A DNA stretch of 64,000 nucleotides from Methanoregula sp. GTDB taxonomy: Archaea > Halobacteriota > Methanomicrobia > Methanomicrobiales > Methanospirillaceae. The stretch is taken from positions 62,001 through 126,000 of the forward strand of contig JBAZQB010000007.1 in NCBI GenBank assembly GCA_041645435.1. Direction: 5' to 3'. The notes under the pieces are model-generated. The model made no database searches. It was not told the origin of the DNA and worked only from the letters and a program-made list of their open reading frames with translations. The translations under genes and the position numbers were made by a program. Below, piece after piece: positions 17,013 through 26,477 of the stretch (its first letter is position 1; the number at the start of each line of letters is the position of its first letter).

Positions 17013-19262
17013 ATGAATGCAAAAACCATTTTAGATACAATCAAGAAAAATCCAATCATTCAACGGATTTTGGTTTTTAAGGATACAAATCCGGCACTGT
17101 TTTTTTTCCTGTTCTTTTTATTCTGGGCGATATGGCTGTCTTTTCTCTACTGGGGGCTGGGGGCATTTTCGTATTTAAGGGTTCATGACACGGGAGACGG
17201 GAATCTTCTTTACCGGGTTGTTGCTACACAAGACCTGATTCAGTACGGTATTACCACATGGAGGCCGGAATTCTTAGGGGGTGTAGATGCCCTGACACTG
17301 CCCGGGCTGCCGCATTTCCTTTTTGATTCACTGCCGTTTATCGTTCTTCCCCCATGGCTGGCATATGGGTTGCTGATGCTTATCCAGCGGTTTGTTGCAT
17401 CGTATTTCACCTTCAGGCTCTGTCGTGATTGCCTTGGGATGGATGTCACATCTTCCATATATGCCGGGTTTGCATTCTCTCTTCTTGAATGGTCCCTGAT
17501 GGACTGGACACTCTATTATGGACTGGGCCTTCCGGCAGCCCCGCTCTTCCTGTGGGTGATTGAACGGATCCTCATGATGGGAGATTATAAAAAATATATT
17601 TTTGCCTTTGTAGCGGGGATATTGCTTTATCTTATTGCCCCTGTTGTTCTTTTTATTCCATTTTTCTGGGGATTTGTATTTCTCTGGTTTGTCTTTATCA
17701 GGGAGGTCCGGAAACCGAGTTTTGTTCTCATATATGTGTTGTTTATTTTTGGAACCCTTGCACTTGCAGCCCCGGAAATCTGGGCGCTCCTCGCAAACGC
17801 ACCATTAACCGGGAGAACCAGCTCCTATGATATCGGAATAGACAATCTTGTCAGGGGTTTTGTCCAGGATGCAACGATAGAGATTATTTCTGTCTTATTG
17901 ATACTGGCTGCATTGTTTATCACGAGATTAAAGGACAAAACCCTGCTGAAACTTGTTGCACTCTGCCTTTTCATTGAGATTGTGAGCCGGCTTTTCACGT
18001 TCCTCTCCCCATGGATTGCAGTGCATATGAGTTATCTTGCGACATTTACACTGAACCGGTTTGGACAGTTTGTGTATATGCTCGTTCCCATAACCGGGGG
18101 ATACAGTATTTATGCCATATCAAATTTTTTCAGTGAAGACAAAAAAGATCGGATTTCGGGATTCTGCAGGAAGCTTTCCTGTGGTTTTTCAAATTTCGGA
18201 ACAACGGTTGGATCATGCGGAATATGTGCATGCCTGATTTGTTCGCTTCTGCTGAACGTGACTATTGTAACCTATCTGCCTTCGGATAACTATTACATTA
18301 ATTATGAAAATCCCGCTTTGAAGCAACTGGCAATCAATGAATCCGGAGAACAATTCAGGGTAGCGACCGTTGGCTGCAAGATGGCGACAACAAAACAGGC
18401 ATCCCGATATGAGATTTATCCTGCATATGCAGCAATTTATGGCTTTGAGACAATTGACGGGTACAACAGTTTTCATTTAAAACGATTTTCGGATTACTGG
18501 GGCATTGTTATTGATCCTGCCGTGGAAAAAGATGAACGTTTAAAGTCGAACAAAGAAGGGTATATCACGCGCTGGATGTATTTGTACGCCCCATTCAATG
18601 GATCGTTTGAAAAGAAGAGCACAATTGAATTTTCAGAATATTACAATCTGAACTTACTCTCTTTAGCAAATACAAAATACCTGATCTCCCGCTGGGCTCT
18701 GAATCACAGTTCCCTGAAACCCGTGTACATCCCTCCCGGCTCATACCGGGATACTGATGCATGGGAAAAACAACCCGTTACTTCCCAAATCATTGCTTAC
18801 TTACAAGGCGAAAAACCCGCGCGTGCATTGTATATTTATGAAAATAAAGATGTTTTTCCCCGTATATTTGTTGTATCAAAAATAAAAACGTTCGATACAT
18901 CTGCTGCCTTGTTGGACGGATTGAAAAAAGCCAGAATTGAAGAGATACGAACAACAGCATTTCTGAATTCTTCAGACATTAAAAAATCATCTTTTATAAA
19001 CATGAATGCTGGAAATGTACAAATTAACATTACTGGTTACACTCCGGATCGGATATCTCTCGATGTTGAGACTGAGGGACCGGGAATTCTTGTAATCACC
19101 AACAATTACAGCCCTTACTGGCAGTGTGATGTGAATGGCGACCCATGTAAGATCTTCCCGGTATACCATTCATTTCAGGGAGTACTGATCAGTAAAGGTA
19201 AGAATGAAATAACGTTATTGTATAAACCTCCATATAATATTTTCACGGACGATTTGGAATGA
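17013..19262 (+). CDS. YfhO-like multipass membrane protein
   Basis: A 749-residue protein with about a dozen hydrophobic segments in the first 420 residues and a long extracytoplasmic C-terminal part. The end contains YSPYWQCDVNG, then VYHSFQGVLIS and KNEITLLYKPPY, matching the C-terminal beta domain of YfhO-type proteins. In bacteria YfhO is a GT-C-like protein involved in glycosylating cell-envelope polymers with lipid-linked sugars. A similar role with the product of the preceding polyprenyl-phosphate glycosyltransferase fits the order here, but is inferred. It ends in a four-base overlap with the next gene. Confidence 0.82.
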   Translation: MNAKTILDTIKKNPIIQRILVFKDTNPALFFFLFFLFWAIWLSFLYWGLGAFSYLRVHDTGDGNLLYRVVATQDLIQYGITTWRPEFLGGVDALTLPGLPHFLFDSLPFIVLPPWLAYGLLMLIQRFVASYFTFRLCRDCLGMDVTSSIYAGFAFSLLEWSLMDWTLYYGLGLPAAPLFLWVIERILMMGDYKKYIFAFVAGILLYLIAPVVLFIPFFWGFVFLWFVFIREVRKPSFVLIYVLFIFGTLALAAPEIWALLANAPLTGRTSSYDIGIDNLVRGFVQDATIEIISVLLILAALFITRLKDKTLLKLVALCLFIEIVSRLFTFLSPWIAVHMSYLATFTLNRFGQFVYMLVPITGGYSIYAISNFFSEDKKDRISGFCRKLSCGFSNFGTTVGSCGICACLICSLLLNVTIVTYLPSDNYYINYENPALKQLAINESGEQFRVATVGCKMATTKQASRYEIYPAYAAIYGFETIDGYNSFHLKRFSDYWGIVIDPAVEKDERLKSNKEGYITRWMYLYAPFNGSFEKKSTIEFSEYYNLNLLSLANTKYLISRWALNHSSLKPVYIPPGSYRDTDAWEKQPVTSQIIAYLQGEKPARALYIYENKDVFPRIFVVSKIKTFDTSAALLDGLKKARIEEIRTTAFLNSSDIKKSSFINMNAGNVQINITGYTPDRISLDVETEGPGILVITNNYSPYWQCDVNGDPCKIFPVYHSFQGVLISKGKNEITLLYKPPYNIFTDDLE

Positions 19263-20533
19263 AACGTATTCTCATCGTATCCGGACGTTACCAGACAGAG
19301 AATCCTTATCGGGAACTTGCAATTAAACGCCAGTTTGAAGCGAGTGGCTATGAGACGGTATTTGCACTACCCGATCGGACGATCAACGAGCACGGATATG
19401 AAGAAGGAGAAATTACCCATAACCTGTGTAAAAAATATGGTGCGGTAATTATTCATTCCCCGCAGGATTTCAAACAACAGGTCAGACTTTGTGATGCAGT
19501 CTTGTTCGGGTCGTGGAAAACGTATGGCTCTCTTGCTAAAATAGCCCGGACCGTGGGACGACCGGTTCTTAATTTCAATTCCACCAGTGGTCTCGATCAC
19601 TGGCCGCACTACGTTGACTGTGCATTTGTTAAGGGTCCGTTCAGTAAAAGGCAAATCCTGTATTTCCAGAATATTATCCAAGGATATGGTAATCTGAGGG
19701 AAAACCAAATAATTGTTACCGGATCCGTAGCACATGAACAGGAGCAAACAGCAAAACGAGATGCCCTGCCGATAACAAAAGATGAATTCTGTGATTTTTA
19801 CAACTTCGATGCTTCACGCCCCATAATCACCTTCTTCCCAAAAGGTATAGGCAGCTTTGCACAGAAAGTCGGTACATGGTTTAAAGATTCTACTTCCGCT
19901 AAAAAACAAGAATACAACGATCAATTCATAAAAAAATACTTTGAGATTTGCAAATCGGTCCGGGACTCCGATTGCAATCTTCTCATAAAAATGCATCCGA
20001 CAGCGTATGTATCATACAAATGTAAAACCGATGATGAATATGCGTTCTGGCAGAAGATACCGTGGGCTAAAATACTTGACCCTATCCATACATATGACTG
20101 CTACAGGCACACGGATTGCGGGATTGGGATTAATACTCATTCCTCATTGGATCTTGGCTACTTCGGAAAACCGTTTATCTATGTAGATTCTGATAGGTTT
20201 ACGCCACCGGATGCGGTACAGTTTCACATCAACCATTTGTGTTCGCTTCCACTAGGCCCCTCGTCTCACTGGGATAATGTTCCTTTGACTCAAGTTAATC
20301 CCTGGTTTCCCTCGTGGCTTGGGCTTTTTTCTAGAATTGAAAATCTTTCCTATGTCCTGAAAACAGAACTCCCGTTGAAGATCCCGGAAGTTCAAAAAAA
20401 CCGATTTATCAGCGAATTCTGGTATAAATCTGATGGAAAATCCTCTGAAAGAATCGTGGATGGTTCTATTGAATTTATTAACAAATATAAACCAACTCTA
20501 TTACAGAAAATCCGGGGCTCTATGGGGATTTGA
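19259..20533 (+). CDS. GT-B-like capsule/CDP-glycerol-type transferase, function uncertain
   Basis: A 424-residue soluble protein. The second half has LLIKMHPTAY, then the helix segment CGIGINTHSSLDLGYFGKPFIYVD, which resembles the HP and S/T-rich nucleotide-binding motifs of CDP-glycerol glycerophosphotransferases and capsule-synthesis proteins of the GT-B fold. The first half begins RILIVSGRYQ, a plausible first Rossmann strand. I therefore propose a glycosyl- or glycerophosphotransferase, but cannot name the donor. It overlaps the upstream membrane protein by four bases and is followed closely by an SGNH hydrolase. Confidence 0.65.
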   Translation: MKRILIVSGRYQTENPYRELAIKRQFEASGYETVFALPDRTINEHGYEEGEITHNLCKKYGAVIIHSPQDFKQQVRLCDAVLFGSWKTYGSLAKIARTVGRPVLNFNSTSGLDHWPHYVDCAFVKGPFSKRQILYFQNIIQGYGNLRENQIIVTGSVAHEQEQTAKRDALPITKDEFCDFYNFDASRPIITFFPKGIGSFAQKVGTWFKDSTSAKKQEYNDQFIKKYFEICKSVRDSDCNLLIKMHPTAYVSYKCKTDDEYAFWQKIPWAKILDPIHTYDCYRHTDCGIGINTHSSLDLGYFGKPFIYVDSDRFTPPDAVQFHINHLCSLPLGPSSHWDNVPLTQVNPWFPSWLGLFSRIENLSYVLKTELPLKIPEVQKNRFISEFWYKSDGKSSERIVDGSIEFINKYKPTLLQKIRGSMGI

Positions 20534-20537
20534 TCAG

Positions 20538-21650
20538 ATGGACACAAAGTTTTTCACTATTGCCCCGCAGATGAAAGATTATCTGGATACTGCACATGTT
20601 CACATGCCATATGTCATGCATATGAACCGGCCTAGTGTGAGTTCCCCCTACTTCTCAACGGATAGTTTTGGCTTTCGCACGACACTCCACCAGGGAAAAC
20701 CCCTCGCGCTATCCGATTATTATGGAAAGCAACATTCAGGCAGACGAGCCGCACTGGTAGGAGACAGCACAAGTTTTGGTGTTGGGGCAACTTCTGATGT
20801 CAATTCGATCTCCAGCCTCCTGAATAACCAAACCGGCTATACATGGTTTAACTTTTCCGGCAGGACGTTTCAGTCCACACAGGAACTCATCCTGTATCTC
20901 CTTTATCGGCCTCCGGATGTTGAGAAAATTATAATCCTGTCCGGGATAAATAATTTCGACTTAGCGTACCGGTGGTTTGGGGATATTCATACGTATATCC
21001 CCCCCTACCACCTTCAGAATCTGTATCAGGATCTCCTTCTCTCCCCTTCAAAGAATGCGGTCGTACCACGGATAAGAAAGTATTTCCGGAATCTGACACG
21101 TCAATTAATTAAGGGTAAGGGATTGGATCCAGGTAAAACCACTCCAGATGATACCCGTTCCTTCTGCCCTGAATTTATCAGAAACAGGTTGTATTATGGT
21201 GCAACAGTATTTCCAGATCTTCTCAAAGATCCATCAGGTCTTACCCGATCCCTTGAGCGGTTCAGGAGGGATATGGAGATCTGGTCTGATATTACCCAAA
21301 ATGGGGAAAAATGCCGGGTGACATTTATTCTCCAACCGATAGCCGAATGGAATAAAAAAACCCTCTCTCCTGAAGAAAAAATGTTGTTTGATCTGGTAAA
21401 ACAACAACGCGGAGTGAACTGGGCAAAAGTTTCTTCTTATTTATTGGGTAATGAAGAAAAATATCGGAGTGCAGTAAAAAGGATCTGTCAGGAGACGGGA
21501 ATCGATTTCATCGATGCCAATGATATTGAATGTTTCAAAACCGAAGAATGGCTCTTCCTTGACCGGTATCATCTTACTGACCGGGGGCAGAAGATCATGG
21601 CAGATGTTATCAGTGAGAAAATAAACGGGATGAGGAAAAATGACTCTTAA
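20538..21650 (+). CDS. SGNH/GDSL-family hydrolase
   Basis: The motif VGDSTSFGVGA near residue 73 is the nucleophile block (GDS), followed by a conserved Asn in LSGINNFD and a C-terminal DRYHLTDRG with the catalytic Asp/His pair. These are the four blocks of SGNH esterases, which remove or move O-acyl groups. In glycan clusters they often tune acetylation. I start it at ATG 20538, four bases after the previous stop; an upstream in-frame start would overlap the previous gene by 100 bases. No signal peptide or membrane segment is seen, so it may act in the cytoplasm. It overlaps the next gene by eleven bases. Confidence 0.83.
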   Translation: MDTKFFTIAPQMKDYLDTAHVHMPYVMHMNRPSVSSPYFSTDSFGFRTTLHQGKPLALSDYYGKQHSGRRAALVGDSTSFGVGATSDVNSISSLLNNQTGYTWFNFSGRTFQSTQELILYLLYRPPDVEKIIILSGINNFDLAYRWFGDIHTYIPPYHLQNLYQDLLLSPSKNAVVPRIRKYFRNLTRQLIKGKGLDPGKTTPDDTRSFCPEFIRNRLYYGATVFPDLLKDPSGLTRSLERFRRDMEIWSDITQNGEKCRVTFILQPIAEWNKKTLSPEEKMLFDLVKQQRGVNWAKVSSYLLGNEEKYRSAVKRICQETGIDFIDANDIECFKTEEWLFLDRYHLTDRGQKIMADVISEKINGMRKNDS

Positions 21651-22674
21651 GATCAGTATTGGGATGAACCTCCGGACCGGTCCCTGGGGAGGGGGGAACC
21701 AGTTTGGGCAGGCTTTATCAGAATATCTCATGGACAAAGGTCATCAAGTTGTCTTTAGCCTAAATGATCAAGATATCGACATCATCCTGTTATGTGAGCC
21801 ACGGAAAAGCACGGCAATTTGCGCTTTTAATCACAAAGACATTTTATGGTATTTGCTCCTAAAAAACCGTAATGCACTGGTTGTTCACCGGATAAACGAA
21901 TGTGATGAACGGAAGGGGACAACCAATATGAACAACCTGATTATGAATGCAAATACCTGTGCCGACCATACGATTTTTATATCCCGCTGGCTTCAGGAAT
22001 TATACAAATCAAGAGGCATGGTGCCTGTACACTCAAATGTGATCATGAACGGTGCGGATCAAAAAATTTTCAATAATTTTCAATATAGGAAATGGAATAC
22101 GCGTGAGCCGCTAAAAGTAGTAACTCATCATTGGGGTGGAGGAGGACTGAAAGGATATGATATCTATAAGAAATTTGATGAGATCCTTATGGACAAATCG
22201 ATGGCAGCAGGGTATGAATTTACTTATATTGGAAAACTCCCAAAAAACATTACCTTCAATAATTCTCACCACATTCAGCCTCTTGCCGGTGTCGAGTTGG
22301 CATCTGAAATTCAGAAACATCATGTCTACCTGACAGCATCGCAGTACGAGCCGGCGGGAATGCATCATATCGAGGGGGCCCTTTGCGGTCTTCCCGTGCT
22401 TTATCGCGATACTGGTGGAGCGATACCGGAATATTGTCACTACTTTGGCATTGAATTCAATGAAGAAAACTTCCAGGAAAAATTGCATGAAATGACAGAA
22501 AAATACGAATGCTGGGTCAAAAGAATGGAAAGTTACCCGTATACTGCTGAAAAAATGTGTCATGAATATCTCACATTATTCAACCACATGGTAAGGAACC
22601 GCGAAGAGTATCTGCAATCCCGGACGTGGCTAAAAAACCCATTCTGTCTTCTGAAGAATATTGTGATGAGTTAG
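21640..22674 (+). CDS. GT4-like glycosyltransferase
   Basis: A 344-residue GT-B enzyme. The C-terminal half contains HVYLTASQYEPAGMHHIEGALCGLPVLYRDTGG, i.e. the E-x7-E-type donor-binding block of family 4 glycosyltransferases, written here only as the motif from 'SQYEPAG' through 'EGALCGLPV'. The N-terminal half has the GGGNQFGQAL loop that binds the acceptor phosphate or donor. It overlaps the SGNH gene and sits seven bases before the toroid-like gene. The acceptor and donor are unknown. Confidence 0.85.
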   Translation: MTLKISIGMNLRTGPWGGGNQFGQALSEYLMDKGHQVVFSLNDQDIDIILLCEPRKSTAICAFNHKDILWYLLLKNRNALVVHRINECDERKGTTNMNNLIMNANTCADHTIFISRWLQELYKSRGMVPVHSNVIMNGADQKIFNNFQYRKWNTREPLKVVTHHWGGGGLKGYDIYKKFDEILMDKSMAAGYEFTYIGKLPKNITFNNSHHIQPLAGVELASEIQKHHVYLTASQYEPAGMHHIEGALCGLPVLYRDTGGAIPEYCHYFGIEFNEENFQEKLHEMTEKYECWVKRMESYPYTAEKMCHEYLTLFNHMVRNREEYLQSRTWLKNPFCLLKNIVMS

Positions 22675-22681
22675 GCAGAAA

Positions 22682-23800
22682 ATGAACGATTTGGATTTTC
22701 TATCAGACCTGAAGGAAAAAATCAGCGGATACGTTCGTTCATTGGAAGACCCACTTTGTGCAGGGCATTTCTATCCAATGGATCCTTCACAAACCCCCAA
22801 GACCCCCATCGCATTGGGGTATAGCTGCTTTGCCCTGAAGACACTTTATACGATAAATGAGTGGGAAAAAATTCCTGAACTGAAACGACAACAATGGATT
22901 AACTACATCAAGAGTTTCCAGATAGGAACCCCTACTAACTATCAGCAACATTACGAAAAAAATGCTTTTATCGATCCGCCTGTTGTTGATTATCTTTTAC
23001 AGAAATCTTCCGTCGTTAAGAAGATAACAAGAATCCTCTTAAAAAAACCCAAATTCGGGGATCTGGAACGAACCATTTATGCAGAAACAAAACAGGCAAT
23101 TGCAACCTTGCACCAAGTTGGTGAACACAACGATCATATTTACACATCCTTCCCAACTGAATTATCAGATCTGTATTCACATTTGATCTCTTTGAACTGG
23201 CGAGAACCATGGGGTGCTGGGGGACAGGCTGCAGCTCTGGCAGTATTTATAAAAACTGAAGCACCCCGATTTCTTGGCGAGGCCGAGGTCCAGGCTCTTT
23301 CTGGACAGATTTCCGGTTTTTTTGGTTCGTTAGCAGACCCCGTTACCGGAGCATATTACATCAACCCAAAGCCCAATTACGGGCAGATGATCAATGGAGC
23401 TATGAAAGTGCTTACCGCTCTAGACTGGCTCGAGGAACGGGTTCATTATCCTGAACAACTCATCGATACCTGCCTCTCACAGATGCCCTCGTCTGAAGGA
23501 TGTCATCTGGTTGATGCTGTGTATGTACTCCACCGGTGCAACCTTCAGACGGATTATAAAAAACAGGAAATCAGGGAATACTGTACGAAGATCCTTCATA
23601 TGATACAACTGCACCAGAATAAAGACGGGGGTTTCTCGTATCATATAGGAAAAACCCAGAACTGGTATTACGGGGTCCATTTTCCCCAGAAGACAGGAAT
23701 AAGTGATCTCCATGGTACCTGCCTTTTAACTTGGGCAGTTGCTATGCTCGATCAGATTTCTGAAGAGAGGATCCTGGAATGGGAGGTGATACGGCCTTGA
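22682..23800 (+). CDS. Alpha/alpha-toroid protein of unknown function
   Basis: A 372-residue soluble, helix-rich protein with no named function. Repeating helical hairpins with aromatic and glycine turns (for example PWGAGGQAAALAVF, then DPVTGAYYIN and NKDGGFSYHIG) resemble the alpha/alpha-toroid of prenyltransferase, terpene-cyclase and polysaccharide-lyase-like folds. The DGGFSY turn recurs in squalene/oxidase-repeat proteins. No catalytic DCTAE or DxDD motif is seen. It sits between two GT4 genes and ends in a TTGA overlap with the next, so it is probably a glycan-processing or binding factor. Function is not assigned. Confidence 0.6.
   Translation: MNDLDFLSDLKEKISGYVRSLEDPLCAGHFYPMDPSQTPKTPIALGYSCFALKTLYTINEWEKIPELKRQQWINYIKSFQIGTPTNYQQHYEKNAFIDPPVVDYLLQKSSVVKKITRILLKKPKFGDLERTIYAETKQAIATLHQVGEHNDHIYTSFPTELSDLYSHLISLNWREPWGAGGQAAALAVFIKTEAPRFLGEAEVQALSGQISGFFGSLADPVTGAYYINPKPNYGQMINGAMKVLTALDWLEERVHYPEQLIDTCLSQMPSSEGCHLVDAVYVLHRCNLQTDYKKQEIREYCTKILHMIQLHQNKDGGFSYHIGKTQNWYYGVHFPQKTGISDLHGTCLLTWAVAMLDQISEERILEWEVIRP
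23782..23790 (+). promoter_or_regulatory. Strong Shine-Dalgarno site deciding a TTG start
   Basis: The sequence GGAGGTGAT is a perfect match to the anti-Shine-Dalgarno end of archaeal 16S rRNA. It lies inside the end of the toroid gene and six bases before TTG 23797. The upstream in-frame ATG at 23779 lies before this site and cannot use it, so the TTG is the better start. Confidence 0.75.
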
Positions 23801-24888
23801 AAATCAGAAATTTTCTTGCGTCCCTCATTCAGCTGCCCTATGGGAGACTGGGCTTGAAACAAAAAGAAATTTTTTTTGTTGGTGGAGATGAGTGGTCATT
23901 TTATTGGGATGCTTATTACATCAGACTCGGGATGGAATTGCTAAAAATTCCAATTCATTCAACAAAGTCTCCATGGGGACTACGGCGACAGATCATCCAT
24001 TTCAGTGACCGGTATGCTTTTTTTGGCGGTCCATTTTCAACCCTTGACAGGTCCAATCGAATTATACTCACATGGTTTCATGGTGACAGAATGGATCCAA
24101 ACAAAGATATGCAGGAGTTATTTACCCTACTTGGTGATGCGGATCCATATATCGACCGGTATCTGGTTTCTTGCAGTATATCGAGAAATATCTTGATTAG
24201 TGAAGGTATCTCCCCCGAAAGGATCATTACAATCCCTCTGGGTGTTGATCTCACACGTTTTTCCCCAGCGACTCACGCAGAGAAGAACCGTATTAGGGAG
24301 AGTCTTGGGATTCCTGATGGTGCTTTCTGTATCGGATCATTCCAGAAAGATGGGACCGGATGGGGCGACGGGGATGAACCTAAACTTGTCAAGGGCCCGG
24401 ATATTTTCCTTAACACAATCAAAAATGCATATAATCAGCACAAACATCTGTTCGTCCTCCTCACCGGGCCTGCCCGAGGGTATGTTAAGGAAGGTCTAAA
24501 AAAGGCTGGCATCCCGTTTATTTATCACAACGTTCCAGATTATCTTGATATTGTCCGGTTTTACCATGCTGTGGATCTTACTTTGATAACCTCCCGCGCT
24601 GAAGGAGGCCCGAAAGCATTTCTTGAGAGCTGGGCAACTGGGGTTCCGGTTATATCGACAAGAGTTGGAATGCCCGCGGATTATATCATAAATGGGCAAA
24701 ATGGGCTGATCGCAGATATTGGTGATGAAACTGGCTTATTAGAGCATGTTACTGCGATGGTGGAAAAAACAGAGTTGAGGGAACAATGCTCCAGAAACGC
24801 GCTAAATGATGTGAAACAATTCGACTGGAACCGGGTTACAGCAAGTTATTATAACGACCTGTATAAACCATGTATTGACGAAATATGA
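23797..24888 (+). CDS. GT4 glycosyltransferase
   Basis: A GT-B enzyme of about 364 residues. The donor domain includes IIPLGVDLTRFSP-like sequence (ITIPLGVDLTRF), then RAEGGPKAFLESWATGVPVISTRVG, the family 4 EX7E motif (from 'RAEGG' to 'ATGVP'). The N-terminal half is short and begins with a hydrophobic stretch, as in other soluble GT4 members. The start is TTG 23797, which overlaps the previous TGA as TTGA and has a perfect ribosome-binding site. The sugar donor is unknown. Confidence 0.88.
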   Translation: MKIRNFLASLIQLPYGRLGLKQKEIFFVGGDEWSFYWDAYYIRLGMELLKIPIHSTKSPWGLRRQIIHFSDRYAFFGGPFSTLDRSNRIILTWFHGDRMDPNKDMQELFTLLGDADPYIDRYLVSCSISRNILISEGISPERIITIPLGVDLTRFSPATHAEKNRIRESLGIPDGAFCIGSFQKDGTGWGDGDEPKLVKGPDIFLNTIKNAYNQHKHLFVLLTGPARGYVKEGLKKAGIPFIYHNVPDYLDIVRFYHAVDLTLITSRAEGGPKAFLESWATGVPVISTRVGMPADYIINGQNGLIADIGDETGLLEHVTAMVEKTELREQCSRNALNDVKQFDWNRVTASYYNDLYKPCIDEI

Positions 24889-24966
24889 AACCGGGTGAAG
24901 GACTCATTTGCCAGACGGGTATTTGTCATTCAAACCTCATACATAATAACGCTGGAAAATTTTAAA

Positions 24967-26145
24967 ATGAATACTGAAGACAATTGTTGTCTGGTTGGGT
25001 ATCATGCAATGGTAAAAAATATTAAGGATATTTCACTGGCCCTATTTTTTACCGGAGGTGTCGGATTACAAGCATGGGATCATGTCGGAAATCTTGATCG
25101 GGAACTTGCTATATATCACCAGCTTTCTAACCAACTCAAATCAGTGCATATTGTAAGCTATGGGGGCAACCAAGATCTGTGTTATGCAGCATCATTGGGA
25201 AATCTGTTCCTTCATCCTGTAGCTTGGCTGCGCACTCCTTTTTTTACTCGATATTTTGTTATGGCGCGCTATAAAAAAATTCTTGAAAAAGTTGATATTT
25301 TTAAAACCAATCAGATATTAGGATCAGATATCCCCCTCTGGCTGAAAGAAAAGATGGGGAAAAAAGTCATTGTCCGCTGTGGATACCTTTATTCCGATTT
25401 CATGAAGCAAAACGGAGTGGACAAACGGACATTAGCTCAAGCGATTGCCCTCGAGGGTTCAAGTTTCCAAACGGCCGATGCAGGTGTTGTTACCAGTAAC
25501 TGGCAGCGCGATATAGTCATACGGGATTATAAAGTACCCAATGAAAAGATTCATGTTATTCCCAATTATGTTGTCACGGATCTTTTCAAGCCAGTTATTG
25601 CTGAAAAAACCTTCGATTTGATATATGTGGGTAGGTGTGGTAAAGAGAAAAATGTCTATAACCTCCTTCAGGCAATGAGCCTGCTAAAAAAACAAGGGAA
25701 GAACTATCGCCTGCACATTGTTGGTGGTTGTAGCAATGATCCAAAAATCCGGAAGATCGCTTCAGCGTCAGAGTTAAACATTGTTTTTAGCGATAATGTG
25801 CCTAATTCCCAGTTACCGGTTTTATTAAACAGTGCAACGTCATTTATTCTCCCATCATTTCATGAAGGCCATCCAAAATCACTCCTAGAAGCAATGAGTT
25901 GTGGCCTTCCCTGCATAGGATCAAACGTTCAAGGAATACGGGAAGACATAATTCATAACGAGACAGGATATCTCTGCAATACCGAACCGTCAAGTATTGC
26001 AAATGCGATTCATACTGTCATGACCGATGAATCCCTTCAGATGGAAATGGGAAGGAAGGCACGGAAATATATTCTTTCCCACTATTCACTGGATATGACT
26101 GTGCACAAAGAATTAGATCTGCTACAAAAGGTCATGGCAGAATGA
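24967..26145 (+). CDS. GT4 glycosyltransferase
   Basis: A family 4 glycosyltransferase. The donor-binding half has IYVGRCGKEKN, then LHIVGG and PSFHEGHPKSLLEAMSCGLP, i.e. the GT4 signature. Three starts are possible: GTG 24895, ATG 24967 and ATG 25009. I chose 24967 as a compromise. The first Rossmann strand (ISLALFFTGGVGLQ) begins only at 25024, so 25009 is also credible, and none has a good ribosome-binding site. The gene ends in a four-base ATGA overlap with a small gene. Donor and acceptor are unknown. Confidence 0.84.
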   Translation: MNTEDNCCLVGYHAMVKNIKDISLALFFTGGVGLQAWDHVGNLDRELAIYHQLSNQLKSVHIVSYGGNQDLCYAASLGNLFLHPVAWLRTPFFTRYFVMARYKKILEKVDIFKTNQILGSDIPLWLKEKMGKKVIVRCGYLYSDFMKQNGVDKRTLAQAIALEGSSFQTADAGVVTSNWQRDIVIRDYKVPNEKIHVIPNYVVTDLFKPVIAEKTFDLIYVGRCGKEKNVYNLLQAMSLLKKQGKNYRLHIVGGCSNDPKIRKIASASELNIVFSDNVPNSQLPVLLNSATSFILPSFHEGHPKSLLEAMSCGLPCIGSNVQGIREDIIHNETGYLCNTEPSSIANAIHTVMTDESLQMEMGRKARKYILSHYSLDMTVHKELDLLQKVMAE

Positions 26146-26477
26146 TCCGGGAAGTGAAAACGTTTACACAAATGATTCTTGGCCAATCAATCCGATATCT
26201 TTCCCTACGAGAAGGTTTTCCCCATAATGTAAACAAAAAATTCAAAAAGTCAAAGTTTTTTATCGGGGATGCAGGATTTGATCGTTGTCGAAGGAATGCT
26301 CTGAATAAAGAAAGTGGGTATTGTTTTCAGACAATATTATTCCCACGGAACGGAATATTTGGAAAATTTTTTTTAAAAAGAATTCGACCCCGCCTGGGTT
26401 TATATGAGGCAATCTCGAACATCAACAGAGTGGGAGATGGAGTATTACAGCGCGTATACTCCATGAGGTATTCATGA
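26142..26477 (+). CDS. Small hypothetical protein
   Basis: A basic 111-residue protein I do not recognise. It has no membrane segment, and the centre reads FIGDAGFDRCRRNAL. It overlaps the previous gene and the next one by four bases each (ATGA), so it is probably translated as part of the operon. It could be a truncated remnant of a larger glycan gene, as it lacks a clear domain. Function is unknown. Confidence 0.5.
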   Translation: MIREVKTFTQMILGQSIRYLSLREGFPHNVNKKFKKSKFFIGDAGFDRCRRNALNKESGYCFQTILFPRNGIFGKFFLKRIRPRLGLYEAISNINRVGDGVLQRVYSMRYS

